A DNA stretch of 64,000 nt from Shewanella nanhaiensis (GTDB lineage Bacteria > Pseudomonadota > Gammaproteobacteria > Enterobacterales > Shewanellaceae): assembly GCF_019457885.1 (NCBI RefSeq), contig NZ_JAHZST010000010.1:62001-126000 (forward strand), read 5' to 3'. This document shows, piece after piece, positions 50,473-60,098 of this stretch. Position numbers and translations under genes: made by a program. The notes beneath the pieces were generated by a model, which had not been told where the DNA came from, made no database searches, and worked only from the letters and a program-made list of their open reading frames with translations. Every line of letters starts with the position of its first letter. The first letter of the stretch is position 1.

Positions 50473-53400
50473 TTAAGCTTCATCTGGATTGGTTGGTAAA
50501 GGACGTGGCAGGTCATCAGTGTTCGATCCCTCTAACCAGTCAACCTTGTCCATCTTTCTAATCACAACCATCTCATCACGGTTACAACCAACTGTACCGT
50601 AATAGTTGAAGCCCCAAGACTGTTGGGCGTAGCCACCAATCATATGGGTTGGTTTCATCACTACACGAGTCACTGAGTTATGGTGGCCACCTCGGGTACC
50701 TGTCATCTCACTTCCAGGTACGTTGACGATACGCTCTTGAGCGTGATACATCATTGTCATACCTTGGTTAACACGCTGAGATACTACAGCGCGACAAGCG
50801 ATAGCACCGTTTGCGTTAAAGACTTCAACCCAGTCGTTATCCTCAATACCCGCATCTTTTGCGTCCACCTCACTCATCCAGATAATCGGACCACCACGAG
50901 ATAGAGTCAGCATAAGCAGGTTATCTGAGTAAGTACTGTGAATACCCCACTTCTGGTGTGGCGTGATCCAGTTAAGGACAATCTCTTTATTACCGTTCTG
51001 CTTAGTGCCTTTAACAAGATCAATGGTTCTAGTGTTAATAGGTGGACGGTAAGAGACAAACTGCTCACCAAAGGCTTGCATCCACTTATGATCTTGATAG
51101 AACTGCTGACGGCCCGTAATGGTTCTCCAAGGCACTAATTCATGCACGTTGGTGTACCCTGCGGTGTAGCTCACATGTTCATCTTCAAGGCCTGACCAAG
51201 TGGGGGAAGAGATAATCTTACGTGGTTGTGCCTGCACATCACGAAAACGTATCTTCTCCTCCTGCTTTGGCTTAGCAAGGTGAGTATGGTCGATACCGGT
51301 AAACTCACTGAGCGCAGCCCAAGCTTTAACCGCAACCGCACCATTCGTCTCAGGCGCAAGAGTCAGGATTGTTTCTGCAGCATCGATTGCCGTCTCAATA
51401 ATAGGACGACCTTCACTGATCCCTTCATCGGTATTGCGATGGTTAAGATCGCCAAGTAGCAAAATCTCATCATCGGTATTCCAGTTGATCCCCTTACCAC
51501 CGTTACCTAATTTATCCAGCGCTGGTCCAAAGGAGGTAAACTTCTTATAGGTATTAGGGTAATCACGCTCGACCACCACCATGTTCGGTGCAGTCACGCC
51601 AGGTATCAGATCGCACTCCCCCTTCTTCCACTCTTTAACATCAAAGGGTTGAGCTAACTCACCAGGGGTGTCGTGGAGCATTGGAACAGTAACGAAATCA
51701 GTCTCTTCACCTAAGTGTCCAACACAAACCTCAGAGAAAGCTTTTGCGATACCTTTATAGATCTCAAAGTCAGATCTTGCTTCCCAAGCTGGGTCGACCG
51801 CTGTTGATAGTGGGTGAATGAATGGGTGCATATCCGATGTATTCAAATCATCTTTTTCATACCAACAAGCTGTTGGAAGAAGAATGTCGGAATACATACA
51901 GGTCGATGACATACGGAAATCGAGCGTCGTCACAAGATCTAACTTACCAGTGGCACCTTGATCGACCCACTCAACCTCTTCTGGCTTAAATCCACCTCGC
52001 TTACCAAGATCCTCGTTCATCACGCCATTCTTAGTACCAAGTAGGTACTTGAGCATGTACTCATGACCTTTTCCTGAAGAGCCTAATAAGTTAGAACGCC
52101 AGATAAACATGTTACGAGGGAAGTTCTCAGGCGCATCTGGCGCCTCACAAGCAAACTTCAATTCACCTGACTTAAGCTGCTGAACCGCATACTCCTTAGG
52201 ATCCATACCTGCATCCTTCGCCTGCTTGGCTAGATGTAACGGGTTCATATTAAGTTGTGGTGCTGATGGCAACCAACCCATGCGCTCAGCTTTAATGTTG
52301 TAATCGAGCATATGCTCTGAAAACTCAGACTTATCGGCCAGTGGTGATAACACCTCATGAACACTGACTTTCTCATGGCGCCACTGCGAAGAGTGGTTGT
52401 AGAAGAAGGAGGTGCCGTTCATCTGACGTGGTGGACGAGACCAATCCAAACCAAATGCCAGAGGCTGCCAACCCGTTTGCGGACGGAGTTTTTCTTGGCC
52501 AACATAGTGAGACCAGCCACCACCAGATTGACCCACACAGCCACACATCATCACCATGTTGATAAGACCACGGTAGTTCATATCCATGTGGTACCAGTGA
52601 TTCATCGCGGCGCCAACGATAACCATCGCCTTACCGTGCGTCTTATCCGCCGTATCAGCAAATTCACGAGCAACCTTAATCACCTTGTCACGAGATACAC
52701 CGGTGATCTTCTCCTGCCATGCTGGCGTACCAGGAATATCTTGATCATAGCTAGAAGCAACATTTTCACCGCCTAACCCACGGTCCAGACCGTAGTTAGC
52801 CATCATCAAATCATATACCGTTGCAACAACTAACTCTTCACCATCAATGGTAGTGATCTTCTTAATTGGCACATTACGAACCTGTACTTGGTCCTGATCA
52901 CAAGAAACCCAGTGCTTATTGGCATCATCACCGGCAAAGTGCGGGAATGAAACAGGCGATATGTCACCACCAATCAAAGAGAGTTGTAGCTTAGTTTCTT
53001 TACCTGCCTTGCCCTCCCTTTGTTGAATATTCCACTTACCTTTCTCACCCCAGCGATATCCAATAGACCCCGTTGGTGAAACAAACTCGTCTGAATTTTC
53101 ATCAATTGCAATTGTCTTCCATTCAGGGTTGTTATCCTGACCTAGGTTGTCTGCGAGATCTGATGCACGTAAGAATCGCGTTGATTTAAGCGAGTTATCA
53201 TCATGCTTCTCAAGCACCACCAGCATAGGGAAGTCGGTATACTGTCGTACATAGTTGGTGAAGTATTCGCTCGGCTTGTCAAGGTGGAATTCACGCAAGA
53301 TAACGTGACCAAATGCCATACCTAATGCAGCATCCGTACCCTGTTTAGGATTTAACCACTCATCGGTAAGCTTAGAAACCTCGGCATAATCAGGGGTAAT

Positions 53401-54237
53401 TGAAACTGTTTTAGCCCCCTTATAGCGAACCTCAGTGAAGAAGTGAGCATCGGGTGTACGGGTTTGAGGCACGTTCGAACCCCAAGCGATAATGTAGTTG
53501 GAGTTATACCAATCGGCAGACTCTGGCACATCAGTCTGCTCACCCCAAGTCATAGGCGATGATGGCGGCAAGTCACAATACCAATCGTAGAAACTTAAAC
53601 ACACACCACCGATAAGAGAAAGATAACGAGCTCCGGCAGCGTAAGAGACCATAGACATAGCAGGAATTGGCGAGAAACCGATGACGCGATCTGGACCAAA
53701 TGTCTTTGTGGTATAGACGTTGGCTGCTGCAATAATTTCATTAACTTCATCCCAGCTAGAGCGAACGAATCCCCCCATGCCGCGCTTTGACTTGTATGAA
53801 TCAGCTTTCGCCTTATCCTCTACAATCGATGCCCAAGCATTGACAGGATCTTGGTTTGCTCTTGCTTGGCGCCATAACTTCAATAAAGGTTTACGAACCT
53901 TAGGATACTTTAGACGGTTAGCACTGTAGAGATACCAAGAGTAGCTAGCACCACGAGGGCAGCCGCGGGGCTCATGGTTAGGGAGATCTGGTCGTGTACG
54001 AGGGTAATCAGTTTGCTGAGTTTCCCAAGTCACTAGACCATTTTTAACATATATTTTCCAGGAACATGAACCCGTGCAGTTTACCCCGTGGGTAGAGCGC
54101 ACGACCTTGTCATGTTGCCAGCGTTGGCGGTAACTGTTTTCCCATTCACGACTCTCGTTGGTGGTTTCACCATGACCATCGCTAAACTCACCAGTTTTCT
54201 TCTTTAAGAACTGTAAGCGATCAAGAAAATTACTCAT
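50473..54237 (-). CDS. narG: Respiratory nitrate reductase alpha subunit (molybdoenzyme)
   Basis: A 1254-residue catalytic subunit. The FS0 cluster ligands His50, Cys54, Cys58 and Cys93 mark the membrane-bound Nar type. The YNSNYIIAWGSNVPQTRTPDAHF region near residue 255 contains the Asp/Asn pocket that binds molybdenum. It reduces nitrate to nitrite in the cytoplasm. I chose the ATG at 54237 (MSNFLDRL, as in E. coli), with GGAG upstream; 13 further codons upstream are open but not typical. It heads narGHJI and follows narK2 by ~165 bp. Confidence 0.97.
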   Translation of the reverse strand: MSNFLDRLQFLKKKTGEFSDGHGETTNESREWENSYRQRWQHDKVVRSTHGVNCTGSCSWKIYVKNGLVTWETQQTDYPRTRPDLPNHEPRGCPRGASYSWYLYSANRLKYPKVRKPLLKLWRQARANQDPVNAWASIVEDKAKADSYKSKRGMGGFVRSSWDEVNEIIAAANVYTTKTFGPDRVIGFSPIPAMSMVSYAAGARYLSLIGGVCLSFYDWYCDLPPSSPMTWGEQTDVPESADWYNSNYIIAWGSNVPQTRTPDAHFFTEVRYKGAKTVSITPDYAEVSKLTDEWLNPKQGTDAALGMAFGHVILREFHLDKPSEYFTNYVRQYTDFPMLVVLEKHDDNSLKSTRFLRASDLADNLGQDNNPEWKTIAIDENSDEFVSPTGSIGYRWGEKGKWNIQQREGKAGKETKLQLSLIGGDISPVSFPHFAGDDANKHWVSCDQDQVQVRNVPIKKITTIDGEELVVATVYDLMMANYGLDRGLGGENVASSYDQDIPGTPAWQEKITGVSRDKVIKVAREFADTADKTHGKAMVIVGAAMNHWYHMDMNYRGLINMVMMCGCVGQSGGGWSHYVGQEKLRPQTGWQPLAFGLDWSRPPRQMNGTSFFYNHSSQWRHEKVSVHEVLSPLADKSEFSEHMLDYNIKAERMGWLPSAPQLNMNPLHLAKQAKDAGMDPKEYAVQQLKSGELKFACEAPDAPENFPRNMFIWRSNLLGSSGKGHEYMLKYLLGTKNGVMNEDLGKRGGFKPEEVEWVDQGATGKLDLVTTLDFRMSSTCMYSDILLPTACWYEKDDLNTSDMHPFIHPLSTAVDPAWEARSDFEIYKGIAKAFSEVCVGHLGEETDFVTVPMLHDTPGELAQPFDVKEWKKGECDLIPGVTAPNMVVVERDYPNTYKKFTSFGPALDKLGNGGKGINWNTDDEILLLGDLNHRNTDEGISEGRPIIETAIDAAETILTLAPETNGAVAVKAWAALSEFTGIDHTHLAKPKQEEKIRFRDVQAQPRKIISSPTWSGLEDEHVSYTAGYTNVHELVPWRTITGRQQFYQDHKWMQAFGEQFVSYRPPINTRTIDLVKGTKQNGNKEIVLNWITPHQKWGIHSTYSDNLLMLTLSRGGPIIWMSEVDAKDAGIEDNDWVEVFNANGAIACRAVVSQRVNQGMTMMYHAQERIVNVPGSEMTGTRGGHHNSVTRVVMKPTHMIGGYAQQSWGFNYYGTVGCNRDEMVVIRKMDKVDWLEGSNTDDLPRPLPTNPDEA

Positions 54238-54366
54238 CTTTTTACTCCATTTACTTAAGACAACAACCAAAATCATTGAAGATATTGGGTGTCAATCAGC
54301 AATTTTATTATGTAAATATTGCTCAACCCACGGTGAGAGTTCCAAGTACCTCACAGTGGTTTAACG

Positions 54367-54396
54367 CGTTTTGCGCTCCCTTAGAAGCGCAAAACG
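54367..54396. promoter_or_regulatory. Hairpin between narK2 and narG
   Basis: A perfect 11-bp stem (CGTTTTGCGCT/AGCGCAAAACG) with an 8-nt loop, six bases after the narK2 stop. No T run follows on the minus strand, so partial termination or 3'-end protection of narK2 mRNA is more likely than full termination. Confidence 0.6.
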
Positions 54397-54402
54397 GGAT
54401 AA

Positions 54403-56007
54403 CTAAGGGTTGTGGTGTTCCGCTCCTGGTCTTAGATAGAACCACCAGTTAATGGCGATACACAGTGCATAGAAGATGGCAAAACCGTAGAGTGCATTTT
54501 CAGGTGTCGTAAGTTTAATCTGCTCACCAAGAACCTTAGGAATAATGAAAGCACCATAAGCGGCCACAGCCGATGTCCAACCTAAAACAGGGCCCGCCTG
54601 CTCTTTATCAAACACCATAGAGATGGTTCTGAACGTCGAACCGTTACCGATACCGGTCGCAGCGAACAAGATAAGAAATAGCACTAGGAAAGGAACAAAG
54701 TACTCTTGAGGAGTTGGAGATGCGTAAGCGGCCTGCATAAAGTAAGCAACACCAATGGCACTGGCCACCATCACAACCGCGCAGATCTGCGTCACTTTCG
54801 CACCGCCCATCTTATCTGCTATCCAACCACCTACTGGACGAATAAGCGCACCAATGAAGGGGCCCATCCAAGCGTACATCAGTGCACTGGGTCCATTAGG
54901 ATTGGCAAGATCATGGTTCATCACCCCATCGACCATCACATGCTGGTAGCCAAATATCACCTTAATCGACAAACCAAAGCCTGCGGCAAACCCAATAAAT
55001 GAACCAAAAGTCATGGTGTAGATGATGCTCATCACCCAGGTATGCTTGTTATTAAAAATCTTATACTGGCGAGATAGGTTTTCGTTAACTTGCCCAGGGA
55101 TCAATTTCAGAAGAAAAACCGTCAGCGCGATAACAATCGGCAGGACTATCCACTTACTCACCCCAAAGCCTGAGCCACCGACGTTTTCAGGTAACATCAA
55201 CCAGAGGCCGAAAATAGAGGTCACAAATCCAATGGCTAGCATGCCGGAGATAATGCCAAATGATCCCATAGGGCTTGGTAACTCAGGGGTGACATGGGAT
55301 GCTTTGATGTTGTTCATTCCCATCCAGCCAACAATGGCTAAAGGAATTAAGAATAGTAGCCAGATATAACCAGCATTATGGATCCAAGCATCAGAACCTG
55401 CGGGGATCTTACCAATCAAGGTCCCTGATGTGTTTACCAGCTCCATCGGCTCACCGCCAAAGATGCCAAAGGTCATAAACAGTGGCACTAAGATCTGCAT
55501 GGTAGTCACACCAAAGTTACCCAGCCCTGCATTTAAGCCTAAAGCTAAACCCTGCTGTTTCTTAGGGAAAAAGAAACTGATATTGGACATGGAGGATGCA
55601 AAGTTACCACCACCAAAACCAGATAATAGAGCTAAGATTTGAAACACCCACAGCGGCGTATTTTTATCTTGCAGAGCAATACCCGCTCCGATAGCAGGGA
55701 TCATCAAAAGTGCCGTGGTAAACACTATGGTGTTACGGCCACCACACAGACGAATAAAGAAGCTACTTGGAATGCGTAGGGTGGCACCCGTTAGACCCGC
55801 AACCGCCATCAGAGTGAAGAGCTCAGATTTCGCAAATGGAAAACCAAGATTAAGCATTTGAATCGTAATAATTCCCCAGTATAGCCATACTGCGAAACCA
55901 CATAGCAGACTTGGAATTGAGATCCAAAGATTACGATTAGCAATCTTCTTCCCTTCACTATCCCAAAACTTGGGATCTTCTACGTCCCATTTTTTGATAT
56001 CAGACAT
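54403..56007 (-). CDS. narK2: NarK-family nitrate/nitrite antiporter (second copy)
   Basis: A 534-residue 12-helix carrier of the long NarK type. The nitrate signatures appear as NAGLGNFGVTTMQ near residue 160 and ATGIGNGSTFRTISMVF near 436. A soluble loop near residues 195-225 separates helices 5 and 6. It lies upstream of narGHJI in the same direction, the classic position for the antiporter that swaps nitrite for nitrate. The ATG at 56007 follows a GGAG site; a TTG four codons upstream is less likely. Confidence 0.92.
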   Translation of the reverse strand: MSDIKKWDVEDPKFWDSEGKKIANRNLWISIPSLLCGFAVWLYWGIITIQMLNLGFPFAKSELFTLMAVAGLTGATLRIPSSFFIRLCGGRNTIVFTTALLMIPAIGAGIALQDKNTPLWVFQILALLSGFGGGNFASSMSNISFFFPKKQQGLALGLNAGLGNFGVTTMQILVPLFMTFGIFGGEPMELVNTSGTLIGKIPAGSDAWIHNAGYIWLLFLIPLAIVGWMGMNNIKASHVTPELPSPMGSFGIISGMLAIGFVTSIFGLWLMLPENVGGSGFGVSKWIVLPIVIALTVFLLKLIPGQVNENLSRQYKIFNNKHTWVMSIIYTMTFGSFIGFAAGFGLSIKVIFGYQHVMVDGVMNHDLANPNGPSALMYAWMGPFIGALIRPVGGWIADKMGGAKVTQICAVVMVASAIGVAYFMQAAYASPTPQEYFVPFLVLFLILFAATGIGNGSTFRTISMVFDKEQAGPVLGWTSAVAAYGAFIIPKVLGEQIKLTTPENALYGFAIFYALCIAINWWFYLRPGAEHHNP

Positions 56008-56160
56008 TTCGTTCTCCAACTGATCACGAGGTTATTTTGATTTAAGCCATCGATTAAGAGGGCCTATCACCGGCATCACACCTGCAGCATTTAGCAAACT
56101 TGTTAACAGATGTTTAAATTCGATTTAGTGGAGAAAATATCATCGAGGGGGAAAAGTCGG

Positions 56161-56174
56161 TTGATCCAGATCAT
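56161..56174. promoter_or_regulatory. FNR-type box in the narK2/narX divergent region
   Basis: TTGATCCAGATCAT matches 9 of the 10 fixed positions of TTGATNNNNATCAA. Centred at 56167.5, it would place a minus-strand start near 56126 with a TATTTT -10 (56134-56139), suitable for narK2GHJI. It could also serve narX, 210 bp away. The rest of this 376-bp gap shows no convincing 7-2-7 NarL pair. Confidence 0.6.
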
Positions 56175-56383
56175 GTTTAGGTCAGCAAATTTGCAGCAGA
56201 TCACAGCAAACTACTACTAAAGCACTAGTGCAACGATATTTCCAAAGCACTGTTTTAATAGAAGTATTATTATTTTATGAGCGTTTTTTAAAATAAAATA
56301 CCTGTCTAAAACTATTAAGTAGTAGTAACAAAAGCAAAACATTTGACTGGCATTTATCTGCGATTAATGATGAAGTTGGCTCT

Positions 56384-58135
56384 ATGATAAGACAGCAATT
56401 TAACGATAAGATCGCCTCCATTGACGATCAATTAAGTAGCTCCTCTCTGGTTGCCAGAGCGGGACAATTTATGGCGGTGATCATCACTTTGGGCCTTATC
56501 AGTATGATCTCCTCCATCTTAGTCACTGAAAGCCTCAGTGGTGATGCCGAGCAGATCAATCAGGCAGGGGCACTGCGTATGCAAGCAATACGCGTATCCA
56601 GAGCGAATCTACTCGTCCAAGATGACGCTAGGCCCCTTGTCACCAAAGAGATGCAGATATTTGAGGACAAACTTTCTCAGCTTTTTTTCGGTGGCATTAC
56701 CAGCACAATTGACAACCCTCAAATACTGGCCCAACATAAAAAAATAGTCACCCTTTGGCGAAATATAAAAGCCAATATTGAATCGAGCACAGCTGAAGAT
56801 TTTGATGAATTTACCTTAGTCATCGACAAGCTAGTCAGTCTGCTACAGATGGAGTCGGAGAAGAAATTAACCCTACTTAGATTGATCCAGGGGATCACCC
56901 TACTCTCAACCCTTATTGTCACCTCTTTTGTGCTGGTTCGTCTCAATCGCACCGTGATCTCCCCCCTAAAACAGCTAGTTCGGGTCGCATCTGAAGCGGG
57001 TAAAGGAAACTTTGATACTCGCGTCGACTATATTGCAGATAATGAGCTGGGCGTACTCTCCCGCACAATTCACAGGATGTCGAAGCAGTTAAAAAATACC
57101 TATCAAGAGTTTGAAGATCGCGTGGCTCAGAAAACCCAAGAGTTGATTCAAAGTAATCAATCCCTTGAAGTACTCTATCTGGCCGCCAGAAACCTATCCA
57201 ATAGTGAATATCATCAAATCGATCAGGAGATAATTCAAGAGCTTGAACAAGTACTCGAGTTTGGAAAAGTGTCAATTGTGCTTAGCGAAACCAGCATCAA
57301 TGAACTCATCATCTATAAAGCAAACACCAATATCATAGATCATAAAAACAGAGATATTCATCAATTCGTACTGGAAAAACAGGGCCATTTCTTCGGTGAT
57401 ATTGTCTGGCAGATCCCCAAAGATAAAAAGCCTGAAGCATGGCAGCGACAGTTACTTCAAGCCATGGCAGATATAGTAGCCACCTCCATCGAACTTGAGC
57501 GAAAAAAGAACAGTGAAAATCGACTACTCATTGCCGAAGAGCGTGCCGTGATAGCAAGAGAGCTCCATGACTCACTGGCCCAATCACTCTCATTTTTAAA
57601 AGTGCAGATGAGCTTGTTGACCCGAAAAATGCAAAAAGGACTACCCGAAGAGCAAGTGAACGAAACCATAGATGATATCAAACAGGGGCTTAATAACGCC
57701 TACTTACAACTGAGAGAGTTGCTCACCACCTTTAGACTTAAACTTGATGACCCATCACTGGAAAATGCCCTACAGGGCACTGTGGCTGAGTTTATTGAAA
57801 AGTGCCAACATGGCATTGAACTCAAGTTTGAACTTCCACAAAACTACCTGTCAGCCAGCCAAGAGGTGCATGTGCTGCAGATCATTCGAGAGAGTCTCTC
57901 CAATGTTCATCGACATGCACAGGCGACGGCAGCTGGAGTTCGCCTGTTTAAAGACAATAACAAGATATATATCGATATTTGGGATAATGGCAAAGGGATC
58001 TCGGATAACCTTGAACAGCAGGGCCACTTTGGCTTAGGGATCATGAGGGAGCGAGCAAAATCCCTTAACGCACAGTTAGATGTGCAAGCAAACTCCCCTA
58101 CAGGCACTCAGATTATACTTGAGTTCATCCATTAA
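56384..58135 (+). CDS. narX: NarX/NarQ-type nitrate-sensing histidine kinase
   Basis: A 583-residue membrane kinase. Helices lie at ~29-48 and ~165-187 and enclose a periplasmic four-helix sensor. The nitrate-binding P box INQAGALRMQAIR is at residues 58-70. HAMP, a variable signalling region (~255-375), a HisKA_3 domain with His395 (ARELHDSLAQS) and an HATPase domain (N box near 500, DNGKGI and GLGIMRERA) follow. The central region has no Cys cluster, as in NarQ, but linkage to nar favours a NarX role. It is 32 bp upstream of the regulator gene. Confidence 0.9.
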   Translation: MIRQQFNDKIASIDDQLSSSSLVARAGQFMAVIITLGLISMISSILVTESLSGDAEQINQAGALRMQAIRVSRANLLVQDDARPLVTKEMQIFEDKLSQLFFGGITSTIDNPQILAQHKKIVTLWRNIKANIESSTAEDFDEFTLVIDKLVSLLQMESEKKLTLLRLIQGITLLSTLIVTSFVLVRLNRTVISPLKQLVRVASEAGKGNFDTRVDYIADNELGVLSRTIHRMSKQLKNTYQEFEDRVAQKTQELIQSNQSLEVLYLAARNLSNSEYHQIDQEIIQELEQVLEFGKVSIVLSETSINELIIYKANTNIIDHKNRDIHQFVLEKQGHFFGDIVWQIPKDKKPEAWQRQLLQAMADIVATSIELERKKNSENRLLIAEERAVIARELHDSLAQSLSFLKVQMSLLTRKMQKGLPEEQVNETIDDIKQGLNNAYLQLRELLTTFRLKLDDPSLENALQGTVAEFIEKCQHGIELKFELPQNYLSASQEVHVLQIIRESLSNVHRHAQATAAGVRLFKDNNKIYIDIWDNGKGISDNLEQQGHFGLGIMRERAKSLNAQLDVQANSPTGTQIILEFIH

Positions 58136-58167
58136 TCTACGATTGCGACACAACAGCGAGGAGCACT

Positions 58168-58809
58168 ATGACAAGAGCACAGATATTACTGGTTGATGAT
58201 CATCCGACCCTCAGGCAAGGGCTAGCTCAACTTATCTCACTTGAAGATAACTTAGATGTCGTCGCCCAAGCAGGCTCGGGAGATGAAGCGATCAGTCTTG
58301 CCATTAAACACACTCCGGATCTCATTTTACTGGATCTGAATATGAAGGGCTTAAGTGGCATCGACACCTTAATTGCACTAAAACGTGCAGAGATAGACAG
58401 CAAAATCGTCATCTTCACCGTATCCGACAGTGAGAGTGACGTGCTTCAAGCCATCAAATTCAACACAGACGGTTACCTGTTAAAAGACTCCGAACCCGAA
58501 GAGCTTATTGAGAAAATCAACCTAGCGATTCAAGGGGAGTTTGTGATTAGTGCTCCACTCACCAAAATTTTAGCCCGATCCCTCAGGCCAGAAAGTAAAT
58601 CATCCTCCCCCCTCGAAAACTTGACCCAAAGGGAGCTACAGAACCTGAAATTGATCGCCTCAGGTAAGAGCAACAAAGATATCGCCAATACCTTAGGAAT
58701 TGCAGAAACCACAGTTAAAGTACACGTGAAAAACCTGCTAAAAAAACTAGGTCTAAAGAGCCGCGTAGAAGCCGCAGTATGGGCGGTAGAGCATAAGATT
58801 GGCCACTAA
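58168..58809 (+). CDS. narL: NarL/NarP-family response regulator
   Basis: A 213-residue protein. The receiver has Asp10, Asp11, the phosphorylated Asp56 (LILLDLNMKG) and Lys106. The C-terminal LuxR-type helix-turn-helix (residues ~150-205) contains LTQRELQNLKLIASG and TVKVHVKNLLKKLG. It is the partner of the kinase directly upstream and the likely protein that binds the heptamers before narK. NarL and NarP cannot be told apart with certainty; nar linkage favours NarL. Confidence 0.92.
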   Translation: MTRAQILLVDDHPTLRQGLAQLISLEDNLDVVAQAGSGDEAISLAIKHTPDLILLDLNMKGLSGIDTLIALKRAEIDSKIVIFTVSDSESDVLQAIKFNTDGYLLKDSEPEELIEKINLAIQGEFVISAPLTKILARSLRPESKSSSPLENLTQRELQNLKLIASGKSNKDIANTLGIAETTVKVHVKNLLKKLGLKSRVEAAVWAVEHKIGH

Positions 58810-58868
58810 AAAGAAGCCTTTTAATGAAAAAATATTTATGGCTTTAACCTATAAAAAGGAGTTCATTG

Positions 58869-59474
58869 GTGTTTGAGACGTTTTCAATCTATTCAGGGTT
58901 AATTGCCACAATTTGGATCTCTATCGGGGTATATATCGCAGGTCGATTTTATACAGGCTATGATCACGCTAGACAGTTTTGCAGTGAACTAGGCGCGACA
59001 GGCAGCCCCACAGAGAAGTTATCCCCGCTTATTAATAATTACCCTTTAGGTGCTTTATTTTGTCTGTTTGGCTGTTATTTGACACAACTCTCAAATGTTT
59101 CAATCCTAGTTAATATTACTGGTTGGTTAGTCATAATTCATGGTGTGGGAACCTGGGTTGCTGGCTATTTCCCAATGGATGCAGACCCATTCACTAAAGC
59201 CCCAACATTTAATTGTAAGGTACACTCGTGGGCCGGATTTATCATGTTACTGTCACTGGTTATCGCCCCCATCTTAATCGCTATCAGCCCGACTAGCGAC
59301 ACTGTCCCGCTACCCTTTCGCATATTTTCAATGATATCTGTTATAGGGGCCGTATATTACCTTTTAGCGATGGCTAAAGCAGTGAAGGCACAAACCAATG
59401 CAGGCATCTATCAACGCATCTCCTATGGCTTTCAGTTAATATGGTTAAGCGTGTTTTCACTCGTTTTGGCTTAG
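58869..59474 (+). CDS. DUF998-family membrane protein
   Basis: A 201-residue protein with six hydrophobic segments and a conserved ARQFCSELGATGSPT loop near residue 35. DUF998 proteins have no known function. AAGGAG lies upstream; the GTG at 58869 has better spacing than the TTG one codon earlier. It is 59 bp after narL and could be co-transcribed, but nothing else links it to nitrate. Confidence 0.7.
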   Translation: MFETFSIYSGLIATIWISIGVYIAGRFYTGYDHARQFCSELGATGSPTEKLSPLINNYPLGALFCLFGCYLTQLSNVSILVNITGWLVIIHGVGTWVAGYFPMDADPFTKAPTFNCKVHSWAGFIMLLSLVIAPILIAISPTSDTVPLPFRIFSMISVIGAVYYLLAMAKAVKAQTNAGIYQRISYGFQLIWLSVFSLVLA

Positions 59475-59547
59475 TGGCTACTAAGTATGATTAAAAAAAG
59501 AGAAACTCGAAGTAGAATATAAATTATATAGGAGTATAAATTTCAAT

Positions 59548-60071
59548 ATGGATGATAGTAAATGGTACAAAAAACCAGAAATGATCGTTGCATTTTCAGT
59601 ACTACTCATTAGTGTCGTGACCACAATAGTTGGAATATATTCAGCATACGTTGATAGATCTTATGCAAGAGCTTCAGTTTGGCCAAGAATAGAGATCGCG
59701 AGAAGCTATAATGAGCAATCGTTTGAGCTTTTGGTTACAAACTCAGGCACAGGTCCAGCAATAATTAAGCATGCAGAGGTAACATTTAAGGATAACGTTA
59801 TTCATCAATGGAAAGACTTAGGTAATATCCCAAATTTCATTCAGTCCCATTTAAGTAGCCGTATTTTACCTTCACAGCAAAAAATAAACCTATAATGTTT
59901 AATTATAAAAAGAAAGCAGAAATTGATAGCATCTTGAGAGTAGATGATTACCTTACAATAAATATCTGTTACTGCTCTATTTATAATGAGTGCTGGGAAA
60001 CAGACAGAAACAATAGACTAACAGAGGTCGAGCGTTGTGAAATCAACGAAGAGAATAAGTTTTTACAATAA
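59548..60071 (+). pseudogene. Frameshifted gene for a membrane-anchored hypothetical protein
   Basis: The first frame (59548-59895, 115 codons) has one N-terminal helix (residues ~13-32) and a beta-rich part (SFELLVTNSGTGPAIIKHAEV). It stops at a TAA overlapping the ATG of a second frame (59895-60071, 58 codons; ICYCSIYNECWET, ends VERCEIN...). From memory these two parts form one continuous protein of ~170 residues in other bacteria. Reading one base earlier after the A6 run near 59880 joins them. It is either a pseudogene by homopolymer slip, a sequencing error, or a switchable gene. The region is AT-rich compared with its neighbours, which suggests transfer. Confidence 0.6.
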
Positions 60072-60098
60072 ATATATTCAAAATAGCGGCTCTCAAAA

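Noticed and set aside
50473..54237. Several frames of 60-140 codons opposite or within narG, narH and narK2
   Set aside because: They are shadows of highly conserved coding sequence, have no ribosome sites and no family features.
59870..59900. Programmed -1 frameshift at the A6 run
   Set aside because: The zero-frame codons around the run do not form an X XXY YYZ heptamer and no stimulatory stem is obvious, so a simple indel is preferred.
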